Counted from the stretch's first letter, positions 19,001 to 28,420 are shown. The stretch: 64,000 bases of DNA from Streptosporangium carneum (GCF_027922005.1 NZ_BSEV01000004.1:367251-431250); one strand, 5' to 3'. The notes: generated by a model from the letters alone, not told the origin. A program made the numbers and translations.

Positions 19001-22000
19001 CTGGTACAGCGGGTGGTAGGCGGTCGACCGCTGCGGGTTGAGCACCTCCACGAGTTGGTCGAACGGCACGTCCTGGTGCTCGGCGGCGCTGAGGCTCGCC
19101 TCCCGCACCTGGTCCAGCAGGTCGGCGAACCGGGGGTCGCTCGCGGTGTCGGTACGCATGACCAGGGTGTTGACGAAGAAGCCGATGAGGTCGTCGAAAT
19201 CGTCCTCGGTCCGGCCCGCCGACGGGGTGCCCACCACGATGTCGGTACCGGCGCCCAGGCGGGTGAGCAGGACCGCCAGGCTCGCGTGCAGGATCATGAA
19301 CAGGGTGGTGCCGGTCCGGCGGCCAAGGCTGGTCAGGCGCTGGTGTAGTTCCGCCGGGACTGTCAGCGGTACCGTCGCGCTGTCCTGTGACGCCACGGGC
19401 GGGCGGGGGTGATCGGTCGGGAAGCCCACCTGGGCGGGCAGCCCCGCCAGCCGCTCCTTCCAGTACTGGATCTGCCGGTGTAGAGGGCTGTCCGCGTCAC
19501 CCGCCGCGCCCAGGACCGCGCGCTGCCACAGCGTGTAGTCGGCGTACTGGATCGGCAGGGGCGCCCAGGTGGGTGCGTGTCCGGCGCGTCGGGCGGCGTA
19601 GGCCGTCGTGAGGTCGTCGGCGAGTGGCCGCATCGACCAGCCGTCGCCCGCGATGTGGTGGATGGCGATCACCAGCTGGAGGTGCCGGGGGTCGACCTCG
19701 AACAGCCAGGCACGGAATGGGACCGCCGCGGCGAGGTCGAACTCGTGCCGCGCGGCCGAGCGGACGGCCGCGTCCAGCTCCTCGTCCGGCACGCGCACGT
19801 GCTGGACGAGGTCGGTGGCGGCCGGTGTGTCGATGACCCGCTGCGCCGGGACCCCGTCGGTCGCCACGAATACCGTGCGGAGGGCTTCATGGCGTGCCAC
19901 CACGTCCCGCAGCGCGGTGACGAGGGCCTCGACGTCGACCGGTCCGGTGATCCGGAAGCTGAACGAGATGGTGTACATCGCCGAGGGACCGGTGAGCTGC
20001 TCCACGAACCAGAGCCGTTGCTGCGCCAGGGAAAGCGGCAACGGGTCCGGTCGCTCGACCTGTTTGACGGGGGCGCGGCGTGTCCCCGCCCCCGTTCCGA
20101 CCCGGGCCGCGAGCTCGGCGACCGTGGGCGCGTCGAACAGGACCCTGATCGACAGGTCGGCGTCGAACAGCGCCCGCAGCCGCCGGACCAGCCGGATGGC
20201 GTGCAGCGAGTGCCCGCCGAGCTCGAAGAAGTCGTCGTCGATGCCCACGCGCTCGACGCCGAGCAGTTCGCCGAAGAGCGCGCACAGTGCGTCCTCGGTG
20301 GCGTCCCTCGGCTCGCGACCGCCCGGGGTCGCCGCGTATTCCGGAGCGGGGAGGCCTTTCCGATCAACCTTCCCGTTGGGAGTGAGGGGCAGCGAGTCCA
20401 GGGGGACGATGATGGACGGCACCATCTGGTCGGGCAGCCAGGCGCGGGTCGCCTGTCGCAGCGCCGCCGGGTCGAGCACGGCACCGGCCTCTGCCACGAC
20501 GTAGCCGACCAGGCGGCGATCACCGGGGGTGTCCTCCCGGGCGACCACCACCGCCCGGGCGACCGCGGGATCCTCGCGGAGCACGGACTCGATCTCGCCG
20601 AGCTCGACCCGGAACCCGCGGATCTTGACCTGATGGTCGATCCGCCCGATCAGCTCCAACAGTCCGTCGGGGTGAAACCTGGCCAGGTCGCCGGTGCTGT
20701 AGAGGCGCTCCGCCTGCACCGGGCCATGTGACCACTCGAAGAACTTCGCCGCGGTCAGCTCGGGGTTGCCGTAGTACCCCTCGGCAAGGCCGAGGCCCGC
20801 CATGTGTATCTCCCCCGGCACACCGACCGGGACCGGCTGGCGTGCCGAGTCCAGCAGGTAGACCCGCTGGCCTGCCATCGGCCACCCAAACGGGACGCTG
20901 GTCCAGCCGGGCAGCGGCGCCCCTGCTGGGAACACCGTGGAGAAGATGGACACCTCGGCGAACCCGCCGAAGACGAAGACCTCGATGCCCGGGGCGAGGC
21001 CGTCGAAGCGCTGGGGGAGGTCCGGCATGATCCAGTCCCCGCCCAGGATCACGGTCCGGAGCCTGGTCGGCGCGCCGAGAGACCGCAGGTGTTCGACGTA
21101 GAGTTCGGCGAGAGCGGGCGCGGAGTTCCAGACGGTGACGTCGTGCTCCCGGATCAGGTCGTGCCAATGCGCCGGGTCCTTGGTACGGTCCGGGTCCGGG
21201 AACACCACCGCGCCGCCCGCTACGGCGATCCCCAGGAGTTCGTAGACCGACATGTCGAAGCTCGGTGAGGACAGGGCCATCACCCGGTCCCCGGCGCCGA
21301 CCCCGGTGGTGGCATTGATGTCCAGCAGGTTGTTGAGGACGCCCCGATGCCGCAGGGCGATCCCCTTGGGCCGACCGGTGGAGCCGGACGTGAAGATGAT
21401 GTAGCAGAGGTCGTCCGAACCGGCGACCGCCACGGGGGCGTACTCGGGCAGTCGCTCGAGTTCTGCGGCGTCCCGGTCCATGAGGATGACCGGGACACCG
21501 GGCTTCGGCAGCCGCGGCGCCAGCGGGGATTCGGTGATCAGGACGTGGCAGCCGGAGGCCTCCATCATGAACGCCAGGCGTTCGACGGGATAGTCGCTGT
21601 CCAGGGGGATGTACGCGGCGCCCGCCTTGAGAATGCCCAGGATCGCGATCATCAGGTTCGGTCCCCGGTCGAGGCATATCGCGACGCGGCCTCCGCGGCC
21701 GACACCGAGGGCCCTGAGTCGGTGGGCGAGCCGATTGGCCGCCCTGTCGACCTCGCCGGCGGTCCAGGTCGTCCCGCGGTGAATCAGCGCCACAGCGTCG
21801 GGAGCGGTCTTCAGGTGTTCGGCCACGCATTCGTGCAGGGTGCGGTTGTGGTCGAACTCGGACGCGGTGGCGTTCCAGTCCACCAGCATCCGCTGTTGCT
21901 CCGCCGCCGTGAGCAATGGGGCCTCGGTCCGCGGGCGGATACCGGGGTCGGCGACGCAGGCGGTCAGGAGGGTGATGAAATGCCCCAGGAAGCTGTTGAT

Positions 22001-22501
22001 CGTGGCGCGGTCGAAAGCGGTCGCGTCGAAGGTCACGTCGAGGTGCGCTTCCGACGACGACCGCCGCACCTCGACGACCAATTCGTGGTCGTCGCCGCCC
22101 GGTGTTTCGGTCACCTGCCGGAAAACCGCGGCTGCGGTTCGGTACCGGTAGTCGCCGACGTTGTGACCGACCGTGTTCCGGACCGTTCGAATGAGGTCCG
22201 CGAAAGTGTGGTCGCGGCCCGCGGTGAACGTAGGCAGTTGGCCAGGTGCGCCGCCGAGATCGATCCGCCCCGGGTCGTCGTACCTGGCCAGTACCTCTGA
22301 GAAAGCGGCCAGCAGAACGTGGAACAGGTCCGCGTCGTGTCCCGCCGCCACCGACCGGGCGGTCTCGACCAGGTTCGGGTCCAGTCTGACGGTCGCGTGC
22401 TCCGGCGACGATTCTCCCAGCTCGGAGCGTCGATCCGGGATCGGCCCGGCGACCGCCTCAGGGACCCGCTGCGCTCGTGAAATCCTCGGCAATCCGGCCA
22501 T
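10082..22501 (-). CDS. Four-carrier nonribosomal peptide synthetase with an A-less module, N-methyltransferase and terminal thioesterase
   Basis: A 4139-residue cytoplasmic assembly line. Domains: C-terminal lobe of a condensation domain (38-203, no HHxxxDG); A1 (213-723); T1 (733-800, Ser765); C2 (820-1253, HHIAGDG at 948-954); T2 (1293-1363, Ser1327) with no A domain before it; C3 (1378-1818, HHIAGDG 1509-1515); A3 (1838-2288) interrupted by an N-methyltransferase (about 2290-2683, SAM motif VLEIGVGTG at 2361) with its A10 NGKIDR at 2726; T3 (Ser2782); C4 (HHIAADG at 2964); A4 (3293-3793); T4 (Ser3840); TE (GWSFGG, Ser3969, Asp3996, His4115 or His4117). All condensation domains look LCL-type and there is no epimerase. 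ATG 22501 is preferred (GGAAGGA upstream); longer starts exist. It is divergent from the mbtH operon, which supplies MbtH, a separate A-T protein, an editing thioesterase and an exporter. The product is unassigned. Confidence 0.93.
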   Translation of the reverse strand: MAGLPRISRAQRVPEAVAGPIPDRRSELGESSPEHATVRLDPNLVETARSVAAGHDADLFHVLLAAFSEVLARYDDPGRIDLGGAPGQLPTFTAGRDHTFADLIRTVRNTVGHNVGDYRYRTAAAVFRQVTETPGGDDHELVVEVRRSSSEAHLDVTFDATAFDRATINSFLGHFITLLTACVADPGIRPRTEAPLLTAAEQQRMLVDWNATASEFDHNRTLHECVAEHLKTAPDAVALIHRGTTWTAGEVDRAANRLAHRLRALGVGRGGRVAICLDRGPNLMIAILGILKAGAAYIPLDSDYPVERLAFMMEASGCHVLITESPLAPRLPKPGVPVILMDRDAAELERLPEYAPVAVAGSDDLCYIIFTSGSTGRPKGIALRHRGVLNNLLDINATTGVGAGDRVMALSSPSFDMSVYELLGIAVAGGAVVFPDPDRTKDPAHWHDLIREHDVTVWNSAPALAELYVEHLRSLGAPTRLRTVILGGDWIMPDLPQRFDGLAPGIEVFVFGGFAEVSIFSTVFPAGAPLPGWTSVPFGWPMAGQRVYLLDSARQPVPVGVPGEIHMAGLGLAEGYYGNPELTAAKFFEWSHGPVQAERLYSTGDLARFHPDGLLELIGRIDHQVKIRGFRVELGEIESVLREDPAVARAVVVAREDTPGDRRLVGYVVAEAGAVLDPAALRQATRAWLPDQMVPSIIVPLDSLPLTPNGKVDRKGLPAPEYAATPGGREPRDATEDALCALFGELLGVERVGIDDDFFELGGHSLHAIRLVRRLRALFDADLSIRVLFDAPTVAELAARVGTGAGTRRAPVKQVERPDPLPLSLAQQRLWFVEQLTGPSAMYTISFSFRITGPVDVEALVTALRDVVARHEALRTVFVATDGVPAQRVIDTPAATDLVQHVRVPDEELDAAVRSAARHEFDLAAAVPFRAWLFEVDPRHLQLVIAIHHIAGDGWSMRPLADDLTTAYAARRAGHAPTWAPLPIQYADYTLWQRAVLGAAGDADSPLHRQIQYWKERLAGLPAQVGFPTDHPRPPVASQDSATVPLTVPAELHQRLTSLGRRTGTTLFMILHASLAVLLTRLGAGTDIVVGTPSAGRTEDDFDDLIGFFVNTLVMRTDTASDPRFADLLDQVREASLSAAEHQDVPFDQLVEVLNPQRSTAYHPLYQVSLVVQNTPDVRIRIPGADVVGEILPTGKLQFDLHIDVTETLAADARPDGVRCVIHYALDLFEAESVRSLFDRWVAVLDQVANEPATRVSEVVIPGVEVAAGRSALVSEPAVVPPKHLPVRTGRGPRDGREAVLCRLFGEILKVERVSIDDNFFALGGHSLLATRLVSRIRAVTGIELRVRALFETPTVAEISGRLREGALARESLTPRARPDRVPLSYAQRRLWFQDRLQGPSATYNMPLALRLEGRLDSAALEGALGDIIRRHESLRTAYPDAEGAPEQFIVPAAEATVELHLRHVRAVDLEAELRAVSRHEFDLARDLPLRAWLFALAPDHHVLLIIVHHIAGDGWSLVPLAKDLMTAYAARRAGTEPDWAPLPVQYADYTLWQLEALGDGDDPASPLSRQVEYWTEHLAGLPEVVSYPSDRPRPARASYEGAMERFEVSAEVHRDLASLAQESGTTLFMVVQAAMAALLTRMGAGTDIAVGAPIAGRLDHGLDDLVGFFVNTLVIRTDTGGNPTFAELLQRVRKTCLMAYEHQDVPFDHLVEKVNPRRSAAYHPLFQIILAVQNNQAPEFALADLDVTFDAPPTGRSQFDLHVDLFERFDDGGHPAGLICTIDYATDLYDAATVVSLFERWLRLLTEVAATPAMRLSELPVLDHAERAELLVDRNDNAHPVADATLPELFADQVRRVPDAVAVAAGPDEWTYRRLDAQAERVTKWLLARNIRPEDLVAVALPRSAELIATLLGVLRAGAAYLPVDLDYPDERIAYMVADAGPVSVITTADSVDRFTKLAPEAHVASAGSVLSDPVRDDLPGECPVQPDQLAYVMYTSGSTGRPKGIATTHRNVAQLVQDPVWGTGHSRVLVHSPHVFDASTYEIWVPLCSGGTAVLAPPATADPDVLTRCIEENAVTATFMTAALFTVVAEEYPERLRTLTEIWSGGDVVPASAVAKVRAAAPGTRVVDGYGPTETTTFATCFPVGDDFDPAAGLPIGRPLANTRVYVLDRWLGPVADGVAGELYVAGEGLARGYLGRGALTAERFVADPFGPPGSRMYRTGDVVRWTAGRRLEFVGRVDDQVKLRGHRIELGEVESVLREDPAVLAAAVVVREDVPGDRRLVGYVVPVSRNTEADASAFVADWSEIYDSMYTGAGSAGFGEDFSGWNSSYTGGPIPLHEMREWRAATVDRVLALAPEKVLEIGVGTGLLLSGLLPRVESYWATDFSPGVIARLTRQLDGTEWADRVHLFARGADEFGGLPEGHFDTVVINSVIQYFPSGDYLTRVLEGALAALRPGGRVFVGDVRNKMSVRAFHAAVQARLLGPDAEAAHVLEAADLAVRLEKELTVDPGFFTALAARSDVSGVDVRLKRAHSHNEMSLHRYDVTLHKAPVRPYPVADLPEVLWRGGDLDTVEAIAAAHDGAVRIRGVHNARVAPEWHTLGLLEDAVPGTRLKDLPAPETEHALDPEALHVWGATTGKTVITTYSGDRADLLDIVVLPGDTAAASLDGTWRDAPRGGALVNAPTNIMAAGKLIKALRTTLAQRLPEYMVPSTLLLIDTIPMTTNGKIDRQALPAPAYAGDGSGRSPRDDREAMLCGLFAEVLGVDRVTIDDSFFELGGHSLLATRLASRVRTALGVELPVRALFEAPTVAELAKRVTGEDRVRPPLTQVARPEFLPLSYAQQRIWFEHRLEGPSPTYNMPFTFRISGAIDTEALRAALDDLIGRHEPLRTTFPMVDGTPQQRIIPRVDSTATFEEIAVTGSALVARLTRAVRYEFDLSAEIPIRTWLFGTGPDEYVLLILIHHIAADGWSMAPLARDLVTAYTARRSGTAPSWDPLPVAYADYTLWQRQLLGEPDDPDSEFARQLDYWTGQLADLPDVVSFPTDRPRHAAVSPAGETTWFEVPARLHRGLANLARGQGATTFMVLQAAMAALLTRLGAGTDIAIGTGIAGRTDEALEDLVGFFVNTLVIRTDTAGDPRFTDLVAQVRETGIAAYEHQDLPFHHLVEKLNPERSPSRHPLFQIAFFLQNSPVERFTLPGMELEVQETPTGNSVFDLFFSVSERPDQGGLDVMVQYRTELFDAATIERIMSRWTAVLDFVLAHPAATLSEIEVVSPDERSELLLDRNATEVVYPQETVASLFEERVRSIPDASAVEDESTVLTYRQLNSRANRLARLMLDRGVRAEDRVAVHLGRTLDLVVAMIALTKIGATYLPLDPAYPDERLEYLLDDARPSLCLTTGRPAPFLSTLDTVALDDGAVRAALAERSDEDLGLAPCHPEQIAYIIYTSGSTGRPKGVMVPHRALRNLVQEYHAQASPGRRVAQFAAISFDVSLQEIYSTLVSGGTVVLCPDDVRRDPAALGAWVARRSITELHLPNIALQALVDALPGTVDDLAPLTDVIQAGEAMAHSTPLRRALARNSRLTMHNEYGPTEALIVVAWSGRDLSPSSPEVPIGRPNSNVQAYVLDQWLGPVADGVVGELYVAGTTLANGYVGRGGLSASRFVANPFGPPGSRMYRTGDLVRWNASGELEFLGRVDDQVKIRGFRVEPGEVEFALSENPEVAAAVVVVREDEPGDRRLVGYVVPPPGGSIDTIALRRSLEQRLPGYLVPSALVEIEAIPVTRNGKVDRRALPEPTRVGDQTGRGPRDDRESVLCGVFAEVLGVDEVTIDDSFFELGGHSLLAARLTSRIQSATGVELPVRVLFETPTVAGITEHLDGGRGRDAYAPVLPLRAEGTAAPLFCIHPAGGLVWPYAGLQPYIDRTIPLYGLQADGITTTPTTYMSLEHMAAVYAGRIRQTHPAPPHILGWSFGGKLAHAIAVHLQAAGLEVASLTIIDSTPQESGHHRADVYADILGMLGLTHHEIDDSMLEYEGFIAALRARSTPLSELARNQVDNLAEIMAGNLALAAQATKGIFEGPTTVIASSVTMRTAAVGAEAWAPHLTHEPRFHVVDFEHLHLMTPEAQAVIGPILNAGFTRER

Positions 22502-22799
22502 TCGATCACCACGTCCTTCCCCAGGGCGGCGGCACGACGGCATGCGTCGTCGGCCTCTGGCGCCAGGCCGGAGGCCGACGGCGCACACGGTCGATGGCCG
22601 GTCTTTGACCGAAGTTAATGTTCGCGGCCTGAATTCGATACTAAAAGCTCCGACCAATCGCGTCTATCGTCCGGCCGGATGAGACGACCGAATACGTCCA
22701 GCCATTCCGCCCCGTCGTGCTCACGTAAGGGGTTGCCGGGCGGAGACGCCCATGGTAAGGGTAAAACGAGGCAGGACACTTCAGCGGGGGGCAGGTAGG
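22502..22799. promoter_or_regulatory. Divergent intergenic region between the NRPS gene and the mbtH operon
   Basis: About 300 bp with no recognisable gene. The middle (about 22605-22650) is distinctly AT-richer than its surroundings, with TTGACC, TTAATG, GAATTC and GATACTAAAA. It is the likely seat of the two divergent promoters. I could not pair a -35 and -10 box with convincing spacing on either strand, and no cluster-specific regulator gene is present in the cluster. Confidence 0.45.
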
Positions 22800-23036
22800 T
22801 TGACGAACCCTTTCGATGATTCGGACAGCCAGTATTTCGCGCTGGTCAACGCCGAGGGCCAACATTCACTGTGGCCTGTGTTCGCCGATGTTCCGGCTGG
22901 CTGGAGCGTGGTCCACGGGCCGGATGCCCGGGACGCCTGCCTTGGCCACATCGAACGGAACTGGACCGACATGCGACCGAAATCGCTGCTCGGGGCACTG
23001 CGCGAGAAAGACCGGGAAGGTGGTCCGGCAAATTGA
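22800..23036 (+). CDS. MbtH-like adenylation-domain activator
   Basis: A 78-residue MbtH family protein. It starts TNPFDDSDSQYFALVNAEGQ and carries the family's tryptophans in LWPVF, GWSVVHGP and NWTDMRPKSL. MbtH proteins bind NRPS adenylation domains and are needed for their folding or activity. The TTG at 22800 gives the family's usual N terminus and length; an upstream ATG at 22752 would add 16 unusual residues. It is first in the rightward operon and divergent from the NRPS, so it probably serves both the NRPS adenylation domains and the free-standing one. Confidence 0.9.
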   Translation: MTNPFDDSDSQYFALVNAEGQHSLWPVFADVPAGWSVVHGPDARDACLGHIERNWTDMRPKSLLGALREKDREGGPAN

Positions 23037-23120
23037 CGACCGTCGCGACCTCGACGCGTCCCTCAATTTCACCTCCAAAAACACCTGACTTTTTCGCTCT
23101 CCGGAAAGGTGTGGCATTAG

Positions 23121-23471
23121 ATGCGGAAGCCCGTCGATTACGGGGCCACAAATCAACTTGACATCCGGCTCGAGGCCGGAGCGCCACCCATGGTGGTCAC
23201 CCCTGACTTGCCCACCCTCTCCCACGCGCCGGCCGAGGGCGGCGTGACGCCGGTCGCAGACTGCCGGGCGGTGCTTCACGACGTCCCGGACCGTCTGGCG
23301 CGGCGCATGCGCTCCTCTGTGATCACCCACCCGCACATCGTCGACGACATCCTGGCCGCACATGGCCGGGAACCTTTCAGGGGTGAGCGGCGAATCGTCG
23401 TCGCCATGGGCGATCCGGTGTCGGCGCGGGACTGCGACCCAACCGTGTCAGCTGAGGCGAGGTTCGTCTGA
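23121..23471 (+). CDS. Unknown 116-residue protein inside the NRPS operon
   Basis: The frame ends one base before the start of the A-T gene, and a GGAAAGG lies about 14 bp before its ATG, so it is probably translated in the operon. The N-terminal third is ordinary. The C-terminal two thirds contain DCRAVLHDVPDRLARRMRSS, VITHPHIVDDILAAHGREPF and RGERRIVVAMG. I recognise no family. There are no membrane segments and no cysteine cluster. A later start at 23190 (MVVTPDLPTL) is possible. It could be a tailoring enzyme, an adaptor protein or the remnant of one; context alone suggests a role with the peptide synthetase. Confidence 0.5.
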   Translation: MRKPVDYGATNQLDIRLEAGAPPMVVTPDLPTLSHAPAEGGVTPVADCRAVLHDVPDRLARRMRSSVITHPHIVDDILAAHGREPFRGERRIVVAMGDPVSARDCDPTVSAEARFV

Positions 23472-23472
23472 G

Positions 23473-25224
23473 ATGACCACGAATCTCGTCACACAGGACG
23501 GGGATCTCCTGGCACGGTTCCGGCGAGCGGTGGCTGCCGCACCGGACCGGCTCGCCGTCCGGGCGGCTGGAACGGCCATCACTTTCGCCGACCTCGACGC
23601 GCGGGTCAGCGTCCTGGCCGGGGCTCTCCGCGCTCGTGGCGTGCGCCGCGGTGACCCGGTCGGAGTGTGCCTGGAACGGGGCGCGGACCTCGTGGTCGCG
23701 CTGCTGGCGGTTTGGAGTGCAGGCGGGGCGTACGTCCCGCTCGACCCGGCGTACCCCGACGACCGTCTCGCCTTCATGGCCCGTGACTCGGGCCTGCGGC
23801 TGGTGATCGCGGCGGACAACCGGCTGAACCGGCTCGCAGGCGCCGAGGTGGTCGCGCCGAGCGCGGCGGGGACCGCGGTCGCGCCGGTGGACGTGAGCCC
23901 CGCTGACGCCGCCTACGTCATCTACACCTCGGGTTCGACCGGCGTGCCGAAGGGAGTGGTCGCGACCCGGGGCGGGGTGGCGTTTCTGGTGCACGCACTG
24001 GAGACGATCGGTTCATACCCGGACGGGAACAGCGTCGTCGGCTGTAACGCCAGCGTGTCGTTCGACGCCTCGGTCCAGCAGTGGGCCCGGGTGTGCCGCG
24101 GCGACACCGTCGTCGTCATCGACGAGGACCAGCGGCGCGACCCCGCCCGGCTCGCCGCGGCGCTGGTCGAGTACGCGGTCACCGACATCGACGCCACCCC
24201 CTCACATTGGGAGGTGGTGGAGCAGGTGGCCCCGGAAGGTACGCTCCGCCTGTTCCTGGGGGGCGAACCCGTGCCCGCAGCCATGTGGCGACGACTCGAC
24301 GAGGCCGGGCGGGCGGGCCGCGTAGAGGCGTTCAACCTGTACGGACCGACCGAGTGCACCGTGGACTCCACCGTTGGGTCGATCAAGGGTCCGGAGCCGC
24401 ACATCGGGCGACCGCTGCCCGGTGTCGACCTCTATGTGCTGGACGACCGGTTGGCGAAAGTGTCGGAGGGTGTCACAGGTGAGGTCTACATCTCCGGCCG
24501 AGGGGTCGCGCGCGGTTACGTGAACCGCTCGGGTCTCACCGCGGAACGGTTCGTGGCCGATCCGTTCGCCGGTGGCGGGCGGCGAATGTACCGCACCGGT
24601 GACAAGGCCCGGTGGCGGGCGGACGGCACGCTGGAGTTCGTCGGGCGGGTCGACCGGCAGGTCAAGGTGCGCGGCATCCGTGTGGAGCTCGGTGAGATCG
24701 AAGCGGCCATCGCGGGCTACCGCGACGGGTGCTCGGCGGTCGTGGTGGTGCGGCGAATCGAGGGTCTCGCGGGGGATCTGGTGGCATACTGCGTGGGCGC
24801 TCAGGATCTCGACGACCTCCGTGACCACGTGGCCGCGCGGCTCCCGGCCCACATGGTCCCGGCCCGGTTCATCCGGATCGACGCGTTCCCTTTGACCGTC
24901 AACGGGAAGGTCGACCACTCAGCCCTCCCGGACCCCGATCGCGCCGCCGCAGAGCGCGACGGGCCGCCGCCGGAAGGGGAGTTCGAGGAACTCGTCGCCT
25001 CCGTGTGGGCGGAGGTCCTCGGCAAGGACCAGGTGTTCGCCGACGACGACTTCTTCGCGCTGGGCGCCCACTCGTTGATGGCCATCCGGGTCGTCGCCCG
25101 CGTCAAGAACGCGCTCGGTCTCGCGCTGTCGGTCCGGGACGTGTACCGGCGGCCGGTGCTGCGGGACTTCGCTGAGTTCGTCCGCTCGGTCCACGCCGAC
25201 GTGACGCATACGGCCGGTCGATAG
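23473..25224 (+). CDS. Free-standing NRPS adenylation-carrier (A-T) didomain protein
   Basis: A 583-residue protein. Its adenylation domain (about 10-490) has [17 protein letters not shown] (A3), FNLYGPTE (A5), YRTGDKARW (A7) and NGKVDH (A10). A carrier domain follows (about 500-575) with FFALGAHSLMA, where Ser534 would carry phosphopantetheine; the usual GGHS is GAHS. No condensation domain is present. By my reading of the ten pocket positions the code is D-A-Q-D-F-G-L-V-D-K, closest to glutamine or glutamate codes and acidic enough to suit a basic residue. It lies between the unknown protein and a thioesterase. The NRPS module that lacks an A domain is its most likely partner; it might instead prepare a free aminoacyl carrier for modification. 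Confidence 0.9.
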   Translation: MTTNLVTQDGDLLARFRRAVAAAPDRLAVRAAGTAITFADLDARVSVLAGALRARGVRRGDPVGVCLERGADLVVALLAVWSAGGAYVPLDPAYPDDRLAFMARDSGLRLVIAADNRLNRLAGAEVVAPSAAGTAVAPVDVSPADAAYVIYTSGSTGVPKGVVATRGGVAFLVHALETIGSYPDGNSVVGCNASVSFDASVQQWARVCRGDTVVVIDEDQRRDPARLAAALVEYAVTDIDATPSHWEVVEQVAPEGTLRLFLGGEPVPAAMWRRLDEAGRAGRVEAFNLYGPTECTVDSTVGSIKGPEPHIGRPLPGVDLYVLDDRLAKVSEGVTGEVYISGRGVARGYVNRSGLTAERFVADPFAGGGRRMYRTGDKARWRADGTLEFVGRVDRQVKVRGIRVELGEIEAAIAGYRDGCSAVVVVRRIEGLAGDLVAYCVGAQDLDDLRDHVAARLPAHMVPARFIRIDAFPLTVNGKVDHSALPDPDRAAAERDGPPPEGEFEELVASVWAEVLGKDQVFADDDFFALGAHSLMAIRVVARVKNALGLALSVRDVYRRPVLRDFAEFVRSVHADVTHTAGR

Positions 25225-25237
25225 AGGAGGACGGCGG

Positions 25238-26008
25238 ATGTCGAACCGATTGGGCCCGGCTCGTCAGGACACCGCGGTGATCCGCCCGAAGCAGCTCGAC
25301 GACGCGATCACCACGCTGGTGTGCCTGGGATTCTGCGGCGGCGGGACCGGGCCGTACCAGCCCTGGGCCGAGGTGGTACCGCCGGGAGTCGACCTCGCGC
25401 TGGTCTGTTACGCCGGCCGTGAGGGCCGCTTCCTGGAGGAGTTCGCCACGACCTGGGACGAGTTGGCCGAGGATGCCACCCGGACAGTGGTCTCGGCGGT
25501 CGGTGACCGGCCATACGTCCTGTTCGGGCACAGCATGGGCGGGTGGATGGCCTTTGAGGTGGCGACCAGGTTGCAGGCCCGGAGCGCGTCGGTGCCCGAC
25601 GCTCTGGTCGTGTCCTCGTGCAACGCCCCGGCGCGCGGGCTCACCCCCCGGGACATGCTTCCGGCGCGACAGGATACCGACGAGGAGTTGCTGACCTGGA
25701 TGCGCACCCACGGGCTGCTGGCCGATTACGTGCTGGACGATCCGGACCTGCTGGAGATGGCGGTGGAGATCATGCGCGCAGACATCGCCGTGCGGGACAC
25801 GTTCCGCTACAACGGTGCCGCGGGGGTCACCATGCCGCTGCAGTTCCTCGCCGGCGCCGACGACGAGGCGATCGAAGCGGACGCGCCCGCCCAGTGGCGA
25901 GAGTTGGCGTTGGGGCCGTACCGGCACGATTCCCTGCCCGGTAGTCACTTCTACACGCCTGAGGTGTGGCGGACCCTGCCAATCCACATCACCGCGATCA
26001 ACCGGTAG
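25238..26008 (+). CDS. Type II (editing) thioesterase
   Basis: A 256-residue alpha/beta hydrolase with the GrsT-like opening CLGFCGGGTGPYQPW, the nucleophile elbow GHSMGGWMAFE (Ser about residue 96) and a C-terminal LPGSHFY that provides the catalytic histidine. Such enzymes clear misprimed or stalled acyl groups from carrier domains. GAGGAGG sits 6 bp before the ATG, and the gene is 13 bp behind the A-T gene, so translation is likely coupled. It has no carrier or condensation parts and should act in trans on the cluster's five carrier domains. Confidence 0.92.
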   Translation: MSNRLGPARQDTAVIRPKQLDDAITTLVCLGFCGGGTGPYQPWAEVVPPGVDLALVCYAGREGRFLEEFATTWDELAEDATRTVVSAVGDRPYVLFGHSMGGWMAFEVATRLQARSASVPDALVVSSCNAPARGLTPRDMLPARQDTDEELLTWMRTHGLLADYVLDDPDLLEMAVEIMRADIAVRDTFRYNGAAGVTMPLQFLAGADDEAIEADAPAQWRELALGPYRHDSLPGSHFYTPEVWRTLPIHITAINR

Positions 26009-26049
26009 ACGCGGTCCGGCCCAAGAAGGTTTCGGGAGCACCCCAGTCC

Positions 26050-27255
26050 ATGACCGATACGTTCACGACGAAGGCCACCTACGGCCAGGTGTTCGCGGTC
26101 ACACAGTTCCGTGCCCTGTTCGCGGGTCGGCTGCTTGGTGTCATGTCGGACACGCTGCGGTCCGTCGCGCTGGCGGTGCTGGTGTTCAGCCAGACCAACT
26201 CTCCGTTGCTGACGGCGATGGCGTTCACGGTCGGCTTCCTTCCCCAAGCCGCAGGCGGCCTGTTCCTTGCCGCGATGGCGGACCGGTTCTCACCGCGGAC
26301 CCTCATCACCACGGGCTACACTCTCCAGTGCGCGGTCGGGCTGCTGCTCGCGTTCGGACACCTCCCGGTCGCGGTCAGCCTGCTCCTCGTCGCGGCCGTG
26401 GCCTGCCTGACACCGGTCACCACCGGGGCCGCGGGCCGAGTCCTGGCGGAGGTCCTCACCGGCGACACCTACGTGCTTGGGCGTTCGCTGTCCTACCTCG
26501 TCGCGGTTGCGGCGCAGTTGGTGGGCATGGCCGCCGGTGGGGCGCTGATCGCGTGGCTGGGCGTGGAGCGGACGATGCTGGTCACCGCAGGGACGCACCT
26601 GCTCGCGTTGGTGATCAGCCGCCTGTTCCTGTCGCGCGCCGAGGTGGTCCGCGCGGGCGGGTCGATCGTGCGTAAGACCTTGCGAGGTAACGCCGCGCTC
26701 ATCGCCGCCCCCGGGGTCGCCAAGCTGATCATGGTCCAGTGCCTGCCCGCCGCGTACTTGGCCGCAGCGGGAAGCCTGCTCATCCCGTACTCCGCGCAGC
26801 GTGCGTTCGGCCCAACGGAGACCGGCCTCCTGCTGGCAGCCGCGTCAGTCGGCATGCTCATCGGCGACGTCGTGGTTGGGCGAGCGTTCGCGCCCGCCAT
26901 CCGAGAACGACTCGTCCTGCCGCTGCTGCTGGTCATGGGCGCGCCCACGATCACGCTCGTCCTGGACCTGCCGTATCCGGCGATCGCCGCAGTGTACGTG
27001 ATCACCGGCATGGGCTCCGCCTACCTGCTCGGCCTGCAGCGACGCTTCCTGGAGGCGGTCCCGTCCGACCTCCAGGGACAGGGTTTCGCACTGCTCAACA
27101 CCACCACCATGACCATCCAGGGGGTCGGGCCCCTGGTCTTCGGCGTGTTCGCGGAATTCCTCCCGGTCGGCTTCGCGATCGCCCTGACCGGGGTGAGCAG
27201 CGTGATCACCACACTCCTCCTGCGCGACGCGATCCGCCCACGCACGCCCGGCTGA
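26050..27255 (+). CDS. MFS efflux transporter of the NRPS cluster
   Basis: A 401-residue membrane protein with about twelve hydrophobic segments. It resembles the MFS_3/EntS-type exporters: QFRALFAGRLLGVMSDTLRS at the N terminus, the loop DRFSPRTLI after helix 2, and GLQRRFLEAVPSDLQGQGFA in the second half. It is last in the rightward operon, 41 bp after the thioesterase, which suggests it exports the peptide and provides self-resistance. The ATG at 26050 (MTDTFTTKATYGQVF) is the normal family start. A 19-bp hairpin about 240 bp downstream probably ends the operon. Confidence 0.88.
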   Translation: MTDTFTTKATYGQVFAVTQFRALFAGRLLGVMSDTLRSVALAVLVFSQTNSPLLTAMAFTVGFLPQAAGGLFLAAMADRFSPRTLITTGYTLQCAVGLLLAFGHLPVAVSLLLVAAVACLTPVTTGAAGRVLAEVLTGDTYVLGRSLSYLVAVAAQLVGMAAGGALIAWLGVERTMLVTAGTHLLALVISRLFLSRAEVVRAGGSIVRKTLRGNAALIAAPGVAKLIMVQCLPAAYLAAAGSLLIPYSAQRAFGPTETGLLLAAASVGMLIGDVVVGRAFAPAIRERLVLPLLLVMGAPTITLVLDLPYPAIAAVYVITGMGSAYLLGLQRRFLEAVPSDLQGQGFALLNTTTMTIQGVGPLVFGVFAEFLPVGFAIALTGVSSVITTLLLRDAIRPRTPG

Positions 27256-27445
27256 GGCCACCGGCCCGAGGAGGACGCGCCTCCCGCGCCGTCGGTGTGA
27301 AACACCGGATCAACTCATCGCCGGTGATCTCCGGGTACGAACGCAGCCTGACCCCGTCACGTCCTGGGCGAGCCTCGGGGAACCGGATCGCCCGAAGATC
27401 GGCTGATGCGACGCCGTACTGGGCATGACCAGTCATGTGACTCGC

Positions 27446-27475
27446 GATCGCGAAGAGTCATCACTCTTCGTGATC
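27446..27475. repeat. 13-bp inverted repeat
   Basis: GATCGCGAAGAGT and ACTCTTCGTGATC form a 13-bp stem (one G-T pair) with a 4-nt loop, 190 bp after the MFS stop and 18 bp before a larger hairpin. It may be an operator for the following lipoprotein gene or the first of two terminators. It has no T-tract. Confidence 0.5.
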
Positions 27476-27492
27476 AGTCCGACACGTGCTGT

Positions 27493-27542
27493 CGGGCGGG
27501 TGGCGACGGCCACGGCACGACGGGGCCGTCGCCACCCGCCCG
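27493..27542. terminator. Perfect 19-bp GC-rich terminator hairpin
   Basis: CGGGCGGGTGGCGACGGCC (27493-27511) is matched perfectly by its inverted copy at 27524-27542, around a 12-nt loop. The very stable stem with no T-tract is common for actinomycete terminators. It separates the NRPS operon from the lipoprotein gene. Confidence 0.7.
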
Positions 27543-27609
27543 GCTCGCGGGTTCGGCGGCTCACATCGCGTACGGGGCCTCGGGGGCCGTGGAAAAAAGG
27601 GGAAGTCCG

Positions 27610-28341
27610 GTGCGGAGCAGACACCACATCATGACCGCAAGCGCGCTGTGCCTGGCACTGGCCACGGCCTGCGGAAACATCGCGTCCGTCGGCATGGTCG
27701 GGGCGCCGGCCACCGAGACGCCCGCGGGAACCTCGCCGGGGACACCTGCGGGAACACCGACCGCGACGTCGACCGGCACGCCGACGAAGGCCGCCGTGCC
27801 CGCCGGTTTCAAACGGGTCGGCAGCGACGCCAACGGGCTCACCGTCGCCGTGCCCCAGAAGTGGCTCGCACTCGACCTCACCAAGGACGACCTCGACCAG
27901 ACCCTGAAACAGACCGGCCTGTCGGGTGAGGCGCTCGAGCAGGCCAGGCGGAGCCTGCGGGCGCTGGTGGCCAACAGGGCGATCTGGGCCTCGGACCAGG
28001 CGTCGGCCGAGAGCTCGCCCAACAAGTTCGCCACCAACCTCAACGGCTTCTGCCAGGACGACGCGGGTTCCCCACCCCCCGCCGACCAGTTGATCGCCGA
28101 CGTCAAGGGACAGCTGGAGCAGCTCGGTGCCAAGGTCAACGAGGCGGGGGAGGTGCCGATCGACAACGGCGGCAAGGCGGTGCGGGTGGTGTACCGGCTG
28201 CCGTCCCACGGGATCGAGATCAGAGGCACCCAGTACTACGTGCAGTCTCCGGGCAAGACCTGCATCGTCACGCTCAGCACCGACAGGGACGGCCAGCAGG
28301 CGTTGTTCGACCAGATCGCCAGGACGACCCAGCCCACCTGA
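27610..28341 (+). CDS. Secreted lipoprotein of unknown function
   Basis: A 243-residue protein with an N-terminal signal ending in the lipobox LATAC, followed by a low-complexity Thr/Pro/Gly linker (about residues 38-60, repeated TPAGT/TPTATSTGTP units) and a globular domain without a recognised family. The GTG at 27610 has GGGGAAG upstream; an ATG at 27631 would give a shorter signal. The linker suggests that the domain is held away from the membrane at the outer face. It is followed 79 bp later by RecD2, with no obvious functional link. Confidence 0.75.
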   Translation: MRSRHHIMTASALCLALATACGNIASVGMVGAPATETPAGTSPGTPAGTPTATSTGTPTKAAVPAGFKRVGSDANGLTVAVPQKWLALDLTKDDLDQTLKQTGLSGEALEQARRSLRALVANRAIWASDQASAESSPNKFATNLNGFCQDDAGSPPPADQLIADVKGQLEQLGAKVNEAGEVPIDNGGKAVRVVYRLPSHGIEIRGTQYYVQSPGKTCIVTLSTDRDGQQALFDQIARTTQPT

Positions 28342-28420
28342 GCGGCCCGTTTCGACGGAGCGTGACGCGGGCGCGCCCACCGGAGGCGAAACGTCGCTCG
28401 GCTGCGGCAGAATATCCGGC

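Noticed and set aside
10082..27255. Siderophore biosynthesis
   Set aside because: The cysteine-type A1 is reminiscent, but there is no cyclisation domain, no salicylate or dihydroxybenzoate gene, no hydroxylase or ornithine monooxygenase and no siderophore receptor or importer in the cluster.
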